The notes: generated by a model not told the origin, from the letters alone. A stretch of DNA of 64,000 nt from Diorhabda sublineata (GCF_026230105.1 NC_079476.1:30804559-30868558), one strand, 5' to 3'; numbered from the stretch's first letter, positions 37,930 to 50,150 are shown. Translations and numbers: made by a program.

Positions 37930-39725
37930 CAAATTTATTGAAATGACTAATATTTTTTTATTTTTTGTTTCCTGAATTTTTGTATCAATTCTCTCTTTTT
38001 GACGCTGAACCAAAGGTACCTCTTTCAATAAAACGGGTAATAATTACAAGCCTTTCCATGTAGGTAGGTCTAAGATTAATGAGCGATTATTTCTACTTCG
38101 TATCCAGTAGTCAATGAAATACTGATCTTGTACGAGCGCACGTCCCAGCTCAACACCCTATTAACACAAACAAACTGCAATAAGCTTGCTTTGTCCATAA
38201 GGTGTATCGCAATTTAAAATGGAAGTAGCGTGAATGCCTTGAAGGATATTATCAACAGCGAGGAACTAATTTTAAGTTATAATTACATTAGTTGTAACAA
38301 ATGTATTATAGTAGTAAGAACCAAGAATTGTCATATAGATAAGACAAATAGTGAATGGTGTTCTAACTGCTGGAACAACAACAAACTGGATTATACATAC
38401 TTTGGATAAGAAAAGGGTTTGAATTTGATTAAAACAACAAAGACTCTGGATTTAGTTAATGTCCGAAATAGGAAATAAAGGATTTGATACCAAAATTGTT
38501 TTTATTTTCAAGAAATTAGATCCAAATACTATAAAAAATGACAAGAGTTTGAGAAATAGATTCACTTCTGCTGATACAATAAGTTATAATTTATTATTCT
38601 AGTGGGTATTTTCCAGTTTTTACAAGCAATGTGGTCGAAATTTATGTATTTTAGTTACTAATTCAAAACTGAAACTAATGATCCTGAGCTAATATAAGTT
38701 TTCGAGCTTTTATAACCATAAGCTATACAGAAGAATAAAAAATGGTTTTAATTTGTTAAAATTACGACTGCTTCATCATTTTATTACTCTATTATTCATA
38801 AAAATAGACTGATGTGGAGAGAGCATGGCTAATTTCAGACAGGTCATCAAAATTCTTCAACACCGGCAGCATTCAAAAAAGGAGGTACTCAAGAAATCTC
38901 GACGTGAATTTTTTATTGAATCTAGCTACCAACTTTTATGATTTGCTTTAAGCAACGTATAGAAAAATTGATATTAAATCATTATATGGTTTCTTATTAG
39001 TTACTTGTATCTACTTTTATATAATTTTATATCCAACTGTGATACAGATGTTCCTCTGTGTTGCGCATGATTCGAATTAAACATATACAAATCGTAGATG
39101 TAGATATTCATAGGTATTATATTGAAAGACGTGAATACGCCATCCGGTACCTGGATCAAAATAACTTTTCATAATCATGAACTCACTCTAACCCTCAGCT
39201 TTCATACCAAATAACCTGTTCGTATTCTGACATTAGTTCAATCATTTCATATTGTTCCAATACAATATTTGTGTTGTACGCCTGTGATGAGTTATTTTTA
39301 ACGTCATTTATAATTCAAAAGATCTGAATTTGTATCATTTCAATGATGATTGGAAACAACATTTGTTTTATGTGTGTCACATCTGTCAATTCTCTATACT
39401 TCATAGAAGCTCCAGGTGTGATTACTAAAATATTGGAAAATATCAACTACGTTTTCTTTTATTGTCTCTTACCCTTCTTGTATTCCAATAAAATGACGAT
39501 TCAAGTTACTATCTAAAAAGCAAGCCTGCAGTTTTTCAATTTAAGTTCATTTTAGTATACATTTTGAATATTTATGGTTAGAAAATATTGAATTAAATTT
39601 GGAGCTGGAGTTTTGGTATGTTTGGATAGACTAACGTGAACGTTACTAACATAACCAGTGATATATCTTAGTTTTAAAGAAGAATACAATAGTTTTCTTC
39701 AATTTACAGTTAACTTTTAGTTTTT
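37930..39725. other. No gene seen
   Basis: AT-rich with stops in all frames. Confidence 0.6.
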
Positions 39726-39729
39726 GAAA

Positions 39730-40230
39730 ATCCAGCAATTAGATGTAGTCGCAGAACTCGCAATGCTGCGAGTCAATGATACACAAGAGCAAGTCAAACT
39801 GATGAGCAACACGAAGCCCGGAATGAAATCGATAGAATCGAAATCAACAACATAGAAATGTTGCGTTTAACCCCTATCGAGCTGCATTCAATTATAATGT
39901 AGAAATCGAATACAGTTCGCAGAAAATCGTCACCAATGAACGTTGTATGCTAATATGGCAAGGCATTTATGTTTAAAAATGAAGCTCATGGATTGTGTAG
40001 CGCGAGCGGTCAAGTCATATTGACGCCATTGGTACTACCACCAGAACCCTCACGTTCATTGGTATGCAGAAATGGGACAGATTATAAACATTTTTTGACT
40101 CATATTTATCAATACAATAATTTTATTCAAATGACGTCATTTGATGCAACAAAAGTTATCCAAGAAAATTTGGACAAAGATATCATATAAGAGGTTCCTT
40201 ATTGCCAATGACGAGTAGTGTGTGTGTGCA
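39730..40230 (+). pseudogene. Helitron Rep-region (helitron-like N) relic
   Basis: From 39740 the frame reads 'RASQTDEQHEARNEIDRIEI' and, after a break, 'LHAFNYNVEIEYSSQKIV', the basic N-terminal leader found ahead of Helitron Rep proteins. 39969-40190 then reads 'KNEAHGLCSASGQVILTPL', 'PEPSRSLVCRNGTDYKHFLT' and 'HIYQYNNFIQMTSFDATKV', the conserved Cys-containing segment and start of the Helitron_like_N domain. The HUH endonuclease and helicase do not follow. This fragment and the helicase fragment at 22549 come from opposite ends of the same kind of protein but need not be one element. Confidence 0.75.
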
Positions 40231-40234
40231 AACC

Positions 40235-41165
40235 AAACCCATAAATTTTGAAAGAATTGACCAATTTCCTCGCGGTTGACGTCGTTTGAAAGGAATTGAT
40301 CAAAATTAGATTTTGATTATAATTTGGACCGATGCGTACCGGTAGATTTGGAGAAATTTCTTTTTTTAATGTGTTCTTTTGTAATAACTTCTAAACGGCT
40401 TAACCGATTGATTCCAAAACCAATTCGAATTCAATATTCATCGTTAAGATAGGAAAAAGTCTGCTAGTTTTCCAATAATCCTGTTCAACAAATGGAAATC
40501 AATTATTTTAAACTGTAAATCGTGTGAATTATTGCTAAAATCAACTTATATTAGTATGATCGTCTATTTGATGGTGATTTATATCTTCATTTTCATTGAC
40601 TTACAAGCTGTTTGAGAATTCAACACATTTTTCGTTCTACTATCTAAGATAAAAGAGGCGGAGTGCGCTTGCGTTGAATTAACGGGTCTGTGGTCACGTG
40701 AGCGGAATAGAATTGAAATCGCGAAGTTTGTTGCAAGTTATAATGACAGAAGCATGTCAACGCCACTATTAGATTGCTCCAAAGAGGATGACTAGAATTG
40801 ATCAAATCTTTGTTACCATAGAACTGTAAAGGTGCTGAAACTCTCTGGAGAATATTTTATCTCGTGTTTATTCATAGATCAGAATGGTTGAAAGTGGCCC
40901 TACTAGTATAACACAAGAAGAGGTATTTGAGCAACCGTCAACTTCAATCACTGACAACAACATTCCTCAGCTCAAGAAATGATTACAGCATATAGGCGAG
41001 TTATCATAAATGAGGTTTCATCTTTTTTAAACATTGGTCACCGTTATGTCTGTAATTTTATCCTCAGAGAACTCAAATTCTTCCACTAAGAATGCTTACC
41101 TCAGCATACAAAACATTTTAGCATCTGCTAATTTGCATAGGATCATTTGAGCGCAGCGCATTGTA
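40235..41165. other. No gene recognised; upstream of the GPCR exon
   Basis: 40640-40720 is less AT-rich ('ggtctgtggtcacgtgagcg') and could hold a promoter or a non-coding first exon, but no signal proves it. Confidence 0.35.
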
Positions 41166-41169
41166 ATAC

Positions 41170-41410
41170 CCGGATCTTGTAGAACGAGAAAAAAAAAGCC
41201 AGTGATTCGAAACAAACCATGTGGTATATTCCCAACGGTTTTATTGTTGCATGACACTGCTCGTTCGCACTCCGACCATCACACCATAGAAATAATCAGC
41301 GGGCTGAGCTTTAAACACCTGAACACACTCCCTATAACCGAGATCTCTTTCCTTCAGACTTTTATCTCTTTAGACCACTTTAGGAAGCTTTGAGAGATTA
41401 ATGCTTTGTC
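41170..41410 (+). pseudogene. Mariner transposase fragment (second and third Asp region)
   Basis: 'TVLLLHDTARSHS' carries the second catalytic Asp, followed by 'TIEIISGLSFKHLNTLPY' and, after a one-base shift, 'NRDLFPSDFYLFRPL', the third Asp block of SETMAR-type mariners. Only about 65 residues survive. It lies about 450 bases upstream of the acceptor of the GPCR exon. Confidence 0.65.
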
Positions 41411-41822
41411 TTCGTTCGAAATGCAATACACTACCAATCGAAAACTTTTTGCCTAGAAAGTATATATTGTATATTGCTAAGGTTGAATACCACATTGATA
41501 GGTAAATTAACTTTGTTGTACACTTATCTTAGTTAAGTATATTCATAGAACGACTTACGCTTGTACTATTATTACTTAATGCCGCTTGTCTGTTATTATT
41601 ATTACCTATATTTCCTTAGTTTCATGTATTCTTCTCTGAGGTAGTAGGTATAATCTTGTATATACATGCTAAGCTAGAAATATCGGGTCATTAAAAGCCG
41701 ATCCTATCTTCCCACATATCTAATTAACATGATAGTCATTCGAGAAAGACAAACGAATAGTCATATGTTATTATTCTATTATAAGAGATTCATCCTACTT
41801 TCTATGAATAAACTGGAATCAA

Positions 41823-41844
41823 TCCATTCTCTCCATTGTTTCAG
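41823..41844 (+). promoter_or_regulatory. Splice acceptor in front of the GPCR coding exon
   Basis: A pyrimidine-rich tract (ccattctctccattgtttcag) ends in AG at 41843-41844. It is followed by about 50 bases of presumed 5' UTR before the ATG at 41895. This suggests that the transcription start and a non-coding first exon lie further upstream, among or beyond the transposon relics at 39.7-41.4 kb. Confidence 0.5.
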
Positions 41845-41894
41845 GATAAAAAAGGAGAATAATGATTTCACTGACAGCTGGTTAATCCATCAAG

Positions 41895-42177
41895 ATGTCT
41901 CTTCTCTATTCAAGTGAATCGACCGCAGCACAATCGCTGTGTTTGAATAATTCGACCACAGAATGTCTTCCCTGCAACTTGTCAGATAATGTGGGCGTTT
42001 CTTTTTTTGGACGTATTCCAGAACTCAACGAAGATCCCAGAACTGAAGTCTTAAGGAGATACTCCTATGCATTCGCTTTACCGTCCATATGTTTCTTGGG
42101 AATCATCGGCAACATATTCAATCTTATTGTATTAACGAGAAGAAATATGAGAGGACCGGCATATATTTATATGAGAG
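41895..42177 (+). CDS. First coding exon of a rhodopsin-family peptide GPCR (FMRFamide-receptor-like)
   Basis: This exon encodes residues 1-94 plus the first base of codon 95. Residues 1-55 are an extracellular N-terminus with sequons at N18, N19 and N28. Residues about 57-81 form transmembrane helix 1, with the class A hallmark GN (G72-N73, Asn 1.50), followed by the basic turn TRRNM and the start of helix 2 ('PAYIYMRG'). The reading frame stops just after a consensus donor (G|GTTAGT at 42178), so the stop is intronic and the exon ends in phase 1. The helix-1 and loop sequence resembles the FMRFamide/myosuppressin receptor group, which couples neuropeptides to G proteins at the plasma membrane; the exact ligand cannot be told. 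The ATG is the first in frame after the acceptor at 41844. Later exons (helices 2-7) were not found in the window, so introns are long or the gene runs beyond 64 kb. Confidence 0.8.
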
Positions 42178-42183
42178 GTTAGT
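42178..42183 (+). promoter_or_regulatory. Splice donor of the GPCR exon
   Basis: GTTAGT follows AGAG directly. It interrupts the frame after the first base of a Gly codon (phase 1) and is followed by an in-frame TAG, as expected for read-through into an intron. Confidence 0.6.
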
Positions 42184-42389
42184 GAATTCTTTTTCTCGAT
42201 ATATTATATTTAAATTTATGAGTCATATGGATAAATATTCAAACATTAGATATTAACTAGACAATTCCAATTCTGAACTTGTGAAGCAATGTTATCTCTG
42301 ACGTGAGTTTTCTTGTCCCGTAGTCTCATGTTCGCTTATTTAACAATCAGATATTAGTCGGATCTATGTCCTATCATCAAAATATATAA

Positions 42390-43350
42390 TCTTTTCTTTT
42401 TTGAGCACGCATTTGAAAACCACCGTAGCCCAGTGCAGAGAAGAAGAGTCTGGAAACAGAATATAATCCAAGGGGACTAAATTTGGCGATAGGGTGCATA
42501 AGGTAGCAAATGAAACTTTGATTCATTAATTTTGGCCATTGCAATGACGGATGTGTGGTGCATTGTCTTGATGAGCACTTTCTTGTTAGCCAAATGCCGC
42601 CGTTTTTATTCCATGCGCATCCCAAAAAACCGACGCCATGATCTTACCTGCCGATGGAACGATATCTGCCTTCTTGGAGCCGATTCTACCTTTTCAGTTC
42701 ATTGTTTTGTTTATTCTGTTGTTTTGGATGTGAAGTGGTTGACGCATCTTTCATTCATGGTTATGAATGGTGAAAAAAAATGTTTTCACTTCCTTGAAAC
42801 ATTGCCAAACACTCGATGGAAACATCTTCACGACACTGATTTTGTTCCATCTTGATCAAACGCGGCATCCATATGCGCACAGCTTCCTCATGGTCAAATT
42901 TTCAGTTAACATGCGATGTACCGCACTTTTTGAAATGCCTAATATGTCTGGTAGCTTGCGCACTTTCAGTAGATGATAATGCAGTACCGCTTTGTGGATT
43001 TTCTCTCACATTTTTGGAGGCGACCTCTGCGATGCTGGTCTTTGCAGGTCGTACGGCCTCGTTTAAACTCCGTTACCCAAGGAAGGGTACGAAGGAGTAG
43101 TTCACCCAGAGTGGAATCTAGTTCAACTTTCATATTAGTTGGGCTACCACTTTTCAAATAAAAATATTGAGTCATAACGCTGACCAATATTTCCAAATTC
43201 ATTTAAAATGTTCACTATTGATGCTGCTTAACAAATACTAAACAAAGTGGCGTCTTTAATCTTCAAATATATGCTGTATAGTACTTTCTAATACAGTGGT
43301 ATTTTCCAAGTAACCACCGCCATTCCTAGGTCAGGCCAGGTACTTATACG
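42390..43350 (-). pseudogene. Mariner relic in the presumed GPCR intron (same family as 36005)
   Basis: The 5' end near 43350 retains part of the inverted repeat ('taagtacctggcc') and a leader shared with the element at 36005 ('aaaataccactgtattagaa', 'gaagattaaagacgccac'). Minus-strand coding traces run from 43202: 'LVSVMTQYFYLKSGSPTNMK', 'VPSAGKIMASVFWDAHGI' (about 42640), 'HQDNAPHIRHCNGQN' (second Asp, about 42540) and 'SPNLVPLDYILFPDS' (third Asp, about 42440). The N-terminal half of the coding region has many stops, and the 3' inverted repeat is not seen. It is oriented against the GPCR exon and begins some 210 bases after its donor. Confidence 0.75.
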
Positions 43351-43354
43351 TCCA

Positions 43355-46305
43355 ACGTCTTCTATTCGTCCTCAACTATTAATATAATACTTTTGCTCGA
43401 GAACGGTCCTGTTGAGAGTATAGTTTTTTATACATAAACATAAATTGTATATTGATATTCTCCCATAAATTCATATTACTTCATTGTTTCATAATAATAA
43501 CTTATACTTGATTGTGTGTTGTTTTCATATTAATATATAATTTACAACAAATATTTTCAATAGTAATATAAATCAATGTTTCCATTTTTAAATAAGACTA
43601 ATAAACTAAATTGAAGAATACTGCAAGATTAAAGCCTGTTTTGAGAAGAACTTTCGACTCGCAAAATAAAACCATAGCTATATTTTATTGTGCCTATATT
43701 TTATGGGGTCAGATTGTAAATAATGGTTGCAGCGGTTTAAAAAGATAACTGATTTTTTCAGTTGTATATTCATGTTACTATAAATGAAACTTCACAAGAC
43801 ATGTTATTATTTTTGTCCTTCATTTGTTTATATATTTCTGGAATTCTTGTTATTCAGTTTGGAGTGACGCAAATTGCGACTGTGAAAATAAATGTCCCTG
43901 TTCCGTTTTTTATATAGACCCAACCGACTCTGGTCACTACGAATCGGAAAAGATTAAATTCGACAGAGTTATATTAGCAGAATCAGATAGAATTCGTTGA
44001 GACGTTGACCAGAAATTGGTTCACAATTTTTATCGTGTTGTTTTATAAATCTTATGTTTGTAGTTAGTATTCAGGACAGTTGTGTAAACCAAGCAGTTTC
44101 TTGACAGCACTTGTTTAATATAATAGGTTTATTCTTTATTTTTAATTATCGTGGGAAGTAATTCTTATTTTCTAATACGTTTTTATTAGTTTTACCTATA
44201 TGCTTGTATTTTGGAAACAGACTTCTAACGGCTACAAACCTGAACACAATACGGGTTTCTCGCGTTGGCTGTGGCTTCAACAAAAGTATTATCACTCAGC
44301 TCTAGTTAAGGGTTAGGCAGCACAACTCTGGGATGTCGCGACGTATTTGTTGTTACGCACTTCTTTAGGCTACAGTCTAAATGTAGTCCATCTTTTAAGA
44401 TATTGTAAACGTATTTAATCTTAGCAGGTTCTCAATGGTTTTTAAAGTCAAAGGGTTTATAGATCATAAGTGTGATGATGCCGTATTGAATGAAATACAG
44501 TATAAAACAGTGAGAAACACGCTTTTAGAGTTAGTTATATTAAAAAGTGAAACAAAAATTTAATAAAAATGCTTTTAGAAATAAACAGACTAAAAAGTCA
44601 AGAATAATTCTTGTTATAAGAGTGAAATTACTGATAAATTAATTTCACTATTATAAAAACGTGTGGTGTTTTCTATGACTTTTTTAATACCCGCTCCAGT
44701 TCGAATGATTTTGTCGATTACTGGAAATTATTCACTGAGTACAACTTCTCTTTCCATTTTTCCTTTTCTTCTCTTTTTTTTTTGATAAGTTTGAAATAGC
44801 TCTAAACGGTAGGATGGACGGTACTGTTTCGCGGTGGGTGACTGAAATATAATTGCCGTACGATGGCTTTACTGGTGAAGGTATTAGCGGATAACCAATA
44901 AATCTGGGTTCTATTCCTATGCTTATTACTCATTAAGTTGGTCTTCCCTTTCGCTTTTTCTATATTTCCTCATTCACCTCACTTAAAATGGTGAAATTGA
45001 AATTTAGCAGTCGATGTCACTAGTTATAATTTTTTCTAGTTTCATGTATGTATCTATGTGTGTATGTGGATATTGGAGTATCATATATAGGGTCCTTCAC
45101 GATGAGCTAAATTGATATGTATATGGAAAAGTACTGTGACTAGTTTTCTGAAAATTTGCTTACATGGGTTTTCCGAAATACTTCTTTCAGCTAATATAAT
45201 TTCAGGATTCTGAAACGATTATACCAGAAGTTGACCAAAATTTTTAAATAGAATGCTATGGATTTTATTTTATTTCATTTTTATATGACGCTTTTATTTC
45301 TCAACAAAATGCCAGTTACTATCTGCATAAAGAGATGCTGAATATAAATAAGACATTTAAATGGATAAAAAATATGAAATACAGATCTACATTTTCTCCG
45401 TCTGTAATAGAAATGGAGCTATTTTAAATTAATTGATAGAGATTGTTGAGCAAAAAATAGTGATTTTCGATAAAAATATAATATAAGTAGATAAACTTCC
45501 TACCAAAATAACAAGATTCTGTGCTATTAAAATAAAATCCACATTATCGAATATGGGTGAACTCTAATATTTCTATTATAGATAGAGATTTATTGTGAGA
45601 TACACCCTTTCCGCTAGGTATTCTAGGTTATAATTTTAAGATAAAATATGTAATTTCCAATCATTCGAATCGGAACACGCAACTCATTTGATAAAAGTAA
45701 CATTAGCAGATTATTATAATACACATAATACAACTTAATACAATGTGGTCTTGTTTGAATTTTGTTGGAACTGTAATTTGTGCAGTTGAATTTCGATTTT
45801 CATGTTTACCTTCTTTTCTTCACTTTGATTCGTTGTTAGCTGGTGACTGAATCCGAAACCTCGTTAAAAGATTTTGTTTCTGTTTTAATATAGTTGAGCA
45901 CCTCGAATCCTTCTCATACTTAGAACATTTGATTAAATGAATATATTTTCTATTCCTACCTTGATTAAAGAAGCATGTTTTAGAAACAATAATTAATTCG
46001 AATAAGTACTGTACTTTCCACGTAGTAATGAATATTATGTGCACAAATACATTTGATATTAAACGTGAATAGGTACACATTTTATGATCATGAAAATCTT
46101 ATTCTCACAAAAAAATAAGATTCGCCCCATTGATAACTTCTTCCAGGTCCACATTAAAATATTCAATTTTCAGAATTAGTGAATCATTTAAGAGTATAGA
46201 TAAACAACACTACACAAAATCCCATGGAATTCTCAAATAAAACCGGTTACTAAATCGAATAATACTGAGAAAATCATGAACATAAATAGGATATCATATA
46301 TACTC
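43355..46305. other. No gene recognised; presumed GPCR intron
   Basis: No open stretch encoding transmembrane helix 2 or later GPCR helices was found. 45085 has 'tatatagggtccttcacgat', possibly a transposon end. Confidence 0.45.
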
Positions 46306-46308
46306 ATA

Positions 46309-46445
46309 ATTCGGAATGTCATTATTGATATTATTGTCATTAGGATGAAATTACGAATGGGGTTGAGGTTTGAGAACTCGAAATAAAACTTTCCAAGAGT
46401 TTGTTAGATTGCCCACGTTTCGATCCTTTATTTGATCTTTGATTG
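46309..46445 (-). repeat. Single arm of the fold-back repeat
   Basis: 'gtcattaggatgaaattacg' through 'gagaactcgaaataaaact' and 'gatcctttatttgatcttt' match the left arm of the fold-back element at 47541-47806, including its upstream 'tgttattgtcatta' block. No second arm is present here. Confidence 0.65.
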
Positions 46446-46449
46446 ATGT

Positions 46450-47500
46450 ATTATTGAGTTCGATGCATGGTAAAGATAGCTCTTTAGATTGCCACCGGGA
46501 TATAGGAAGGACCCTTTTTGGGTCTTCTTTCAAAAAATAGAATTGAAAAAAAAAACAAACCTGAGAATATAACGAACGTAAATATGATATTATTATATGA
46601 TATTATATTCAACATCAAGCTCATACTGGAATGAAATGGTAGTCGAAGAAATAAATCTGATGTAAATGTTCGAAGAACTTGTTCGCATTGTTAGTCAATT
46701 CCTCTACGTCTGTTTACAATTAATCTACGCGTTTCTCTTTGTTCTAACTGTGTCTGTTGATTTCGTTCATCTCGTGCCTCTTGTACTTATAACCTGTAAA
46801 TAAACCAAATTAAAATACTTATTTGTGAGAAACAGCGACTCAATACTGTGTTCGTTTGCTTATTATTTGACTTAACTTTCACAATAATAGAACACGTATA
46901 TTTATTAAGCACGTACACGTTTCTGTTTTGTTTTAAAACTATTTGCAAAAAATGTACAATATGTACAGGTACGATAATGTCCGTTGTTAGCGGTAGCTCA
47001 CAACACGTGTTTATTTACATAAGAGTAAAAACTGTCTTTTCAGTTATTAATAAATAATTGTTGCACTTGAACTTGATGATAAATTTACGATTAGAATGAA
47101 ATTAACATGAGAGAAAACTCAAAATGATAAGTATAATAGTCACTGGTACGATCGATACCAAAGGAAAATGAAGTTATAAATAAGAATTTATCGTACTATA
47201 ATTATTATATTCCATTGCCATCGTGCAATCCTATTGCAGATCTGTGGATAAAATAAAATAAAAAAATCGCGATAGAAAAATAGGGGTTGATCGAAGATTT
47301 AAGGTTGTGTGTATTTTTTAATGCTGTATCATAAAAAAATAAACATGATAACTTCTATCCGAAAAGTAAAAAGAATTAGGGGTGGACTACTCTTAATATT
47401 TAGGGGGAAAGAAAATAGAAGTTGCTCGATTCTCAGACCTACTTAATATGCACACAAAATTTCATGAGAATCGTTCAAGTCGTTTCGGTGATTTACATAA
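46450..47500. other. No gene recognised
   Basis: 46650-46860 resembles the end of an LTR in composition ('aacctgtaaataaacc' followed by a pyrimidine-rich stretch) but no matching second copy was found. Confidence 0.4.
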
Positions 47501-47540
47501 TTTGAAATGTCATTCTTGATGTTATTGTCATTAGTATAAA

Positions 47541-47806
47541 ATTACGAATGGTGTCGTGGGTTGAGAACTCTAAGTAAAACTATTTAAGATTTTTCTAAAT
47601 TGCCCTCGTTTTTATCTTTTATTTGATCTTTATCAAGGCTGAAAATATAAGGTACATTATAACACTTGTTTATAATCCTCAACATTTCAAATATAATGTA
47701 CATTATGTTTTCAGCCTTGATAAAGAACAAATAATAGATTGAAACGTAGTTAATTGGAAAACTTTTTTTTTTCAAAACCTCAACCCACAACACCATTTAT
47801 AATTCG
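47541..47806. repeat. Fold-back element with ~120-bp arms
   Basis: The left arm (about 47541-47661) runs from 'attacgaatggtgtcgtggg' to 'atcaaggctgaaaatataag' and 'gtacattataa'. The right arm (about 47692-47806) is its reverse complement ('atgtacattatgttttcag', 'ccttgataaag', 'caacccacaacaccat'). The loop is about 30 bases. The arms differ at perhaps 20% of positions. This is the structure of a MITE or fold-back transposon; the superfamily is unknown. Confidence 0.75.
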
Positions 47807-47949
47807 AAAAATTTTGTACTGGTAATAGAGTTTCCTGTTCACAGTCAGTAGTTAGTTGTGAGCTGTGAAAGTGTGCGGTGTACTAAAGATCAAATTATTC
47901 TCAAATAAAAGTTTAGTGAACAATAAAGTATGTGGCAACCGCAGCTTCA

Positions 47950-48920
47950 AGATCAATGATCAATGAGTCGATTTGCAGATTCGTTAAACGTCCTATTAAG
48001 CCTAACACAATAGAGGCCAAACAGTTGAAAACAGCCGGCAACATCTATCAACATAAGCTCAAAAAGTGATGTTAACTGTTCTTAAGATACTTTGTAGTCT
48101 TGGAATGTCCAGACCTCCAGGACCTCCAGGAAACAATGTTTTTGGCAATTACTTCTTAGACTACAATCAACTTCAATATGCCAAACAATTTTGAACAAAA
48201 AATGATGCCATATGTTCAAGATATTCTTGCAGAATTGAAAAGGAGACATATCCTTGAGGTATGTTCAGTACGAACACTGGTAAGATGTTTGAAAAAACAT
48301 GGATTTACATATAAAACAGTAAATAGACGGTGAAGAGTAATAGAAAATACTCATATAATAAAGTGGGAAAACGAATATATAACAAAAATTCGGGAGTATC
48401 GTGATGAAGGAATATAAATCTATTACTTGGATGAAACGTGGTGTGACAGCCACGATACTTTTCATACTATCAATACAAATAATAATTATAAATGTAAAGC
48501 GAAACCGCCCCTTTCCAGAGGTAAACACATATGCATTGCGATACCAGCACTACATGCAAACCGTGTAATTGTGTTAGAGAACGCCTCGTATCATTCGAAA
48601 CAAACTTATTATTCATCCAAAGCAGACATACAGGATTTTCTACTGGAACAAGATTTATATTTCGAAGCGCATTATACAAAGAAGTAACTCATGGAGGTTT
48701 TAGAAATAAAAATAATTCCCATTGAATATATTGTTGTTGAAAAAGCCAAAAATAATGGTCTGTTTTAAGATTACATACGTACTACGTGTTTTAAATCCAA
48801 TTCAATTAATATTATTTCAATTGAAAAGATAGACAAACACTAAAAACACTTCTCATACGGAGTGGTGGAACTGATAATGATAGAATGTTTAATCAAGTGT
48901 AAAGAGTTGAAAATCCAAGA
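47950..48920 (+). pseudogene. DDE_3-type (Tc1/IS630-related) transposase relic
   Basis: 'MPNNFEQKMMPYVQDILAEL', 'KRRHILEVCSVRTLVRCLKK' and 'HGFTYKTVNRR' (48180-48330) form the N-terminal winged-helix part. 'IYYLDETWCDSH' (about 48420) carries the first catalytic Asp. 'NRVIVLENASYHSKQTYYSS' (about 48560-48610) is the second block, with Glu replacing the expected Asp. 'KADIQDFLLEQDLYFEA' follows. Frame-shifted traces ('IPIEYIVVEKAKNNG') continue to about 48920 towards the third block. A related C-terminal fragment lies at 53240-53590. The long-TIR element at 48947 begins right behind it. Confidence 0.7.
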
Positions 48921-48946
48921 ATCAAATTTGTAGAAACATAAATACA

Positions 48947-49250
48947 CAGTGTGTCTATTTAAGTTATGTTAAGTTAAGATGAAAAAAAGTTAAACCTGAT
49001 AAAAAGTTCTGCATGATTCAAAATTTAAAATGCAGACATCAAATATCAATTTTTTTAAGCAGTATACAAGGTTTTTCAAAAAATTTTAATTATGTGCAAG
49101 AGTAAAGTATGTATTTTTTTTTAATTTTCACAATTCCGAAAATGTTATAGCGTAAAGTTATTTTGAATTAGAAGTTATATTCAAATATGCAATTACACAC
49201 ATTATGAAAGTTCAGGTTTTTTGATTATTTACTAATCATTCCGTATTAAC
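48947..49250 (+). repeat. Left long terminal inverted repeat
   Basis: Inverted partner of 50208-50471, roughly 75-80% alike by eye outside one 40-base insertion near 48962. Confidence 0.8.
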
Positions 49251-49324
49251 GCATTCTAGGGTGCCCAGAGATGAAGTATGTGACAGTGAATGTCAGAGTA
49301 AGTTGTTGTTTATAACATTACAAT

Positions 49325-50150
49325 AAAACTGGAAAATTCACTAAATCGTGAAGAGAAAATAGAACTGTTAATTAATGGAGACAATTACAAAACACATAGA
49401 GGGGCCGCAAATATTTTTAATAATGACTTCCGCATAGAAATATTAGGTACTCAACAGTTACAAAAATTTTAAATGAATTTAAGGCTAGCGGAAGTGTAGA
49501 AAATAAATTTAAGAATAAACGCCGAAAACGGATTGCGAATACTGAATTGTGAAAGTGATGCTTTCTGTCGTAGACCCAAAAATGTTAATATCATGCATAC
49601 AAACCGCAATTTGTACACACGTTACTACCAAGGGATTACGATATTCATTTTGAATTCTGCGCTCTGATCCAAGGATATTGTCGCTGGTGGTCTAACAGTC
49701 ATCCAAACTTCGTAATAAAAACTGGGAAACAATATTCTTTTAAAACGAACTTATGGTGTGGTGTGTACAAAAAAATTATGGAACTTTTTTTTCGACATTC
49801 GTTAAATGCCGCACAATACTTACAATAATTAGAAAATCAAGTACATCCATAGTACATTGAACGTTAAAGTACTCCTCTTCCAATATGTTTGATGGAAAGG
49901 TAATCCACAGGTATTCAGATATTTTTTGGCCTCCTAAGTCTGCTGATTTGATTTCCTTTGACTTTATTTATGGGGTTACTTAAAACAACAGGTTTATCAG
50001 CGAGGACCATTTGATGATTTAGACCATAGAAAGTAATACAAGAGTTTGACAAGAGAACAATTAAATATTTACAAAAAGAAATTGGATATGTCTAAGCTAT
50101 AGTACATCGAATTTAAATTTAATTATGTTTGTTACTATTTAATAAATATT
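49325..50150 (+). pseudogene. Transposase relic inside the long-TIR element
   Basis: 'LNREEKIELLINGDNYKTHR' (with one frame change) and 'GAANIFNN' form the N-terminal HTH. 'STVTKILNEFKASGSVENKF' follows at about 49450. 'RDYDIHFEFCALIQGYCRW' is near 49640, 'KTGKQYSFKTNLWCGVYKK' near 49750, and 'IFWPPKSADLISFDFIYGVT' (third Asp block) near 49930. The first and second Asp blocks are unclear. It is the same transposase type as 12255-13132, though not closely similar. Stops in every frame make it inactive. Confidence 0.7.

Noticed and set aside
42532..43161. Several plus-strand open frames up to 107 codons
   Set aside because: They are antisense to the mariner relic on the minus strand, which explains their open length.
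43750..43920. Possible GPCR exon after 'ttttttcag'
   Set aside because: A stop appears after a few codons in the phase required by the donor at 42178, and no transmembrane-like sequence follows.
46650..46860. Possible solo LTR
   Set aside because: No second copy, no target duplication and no primer-binding site were seen.
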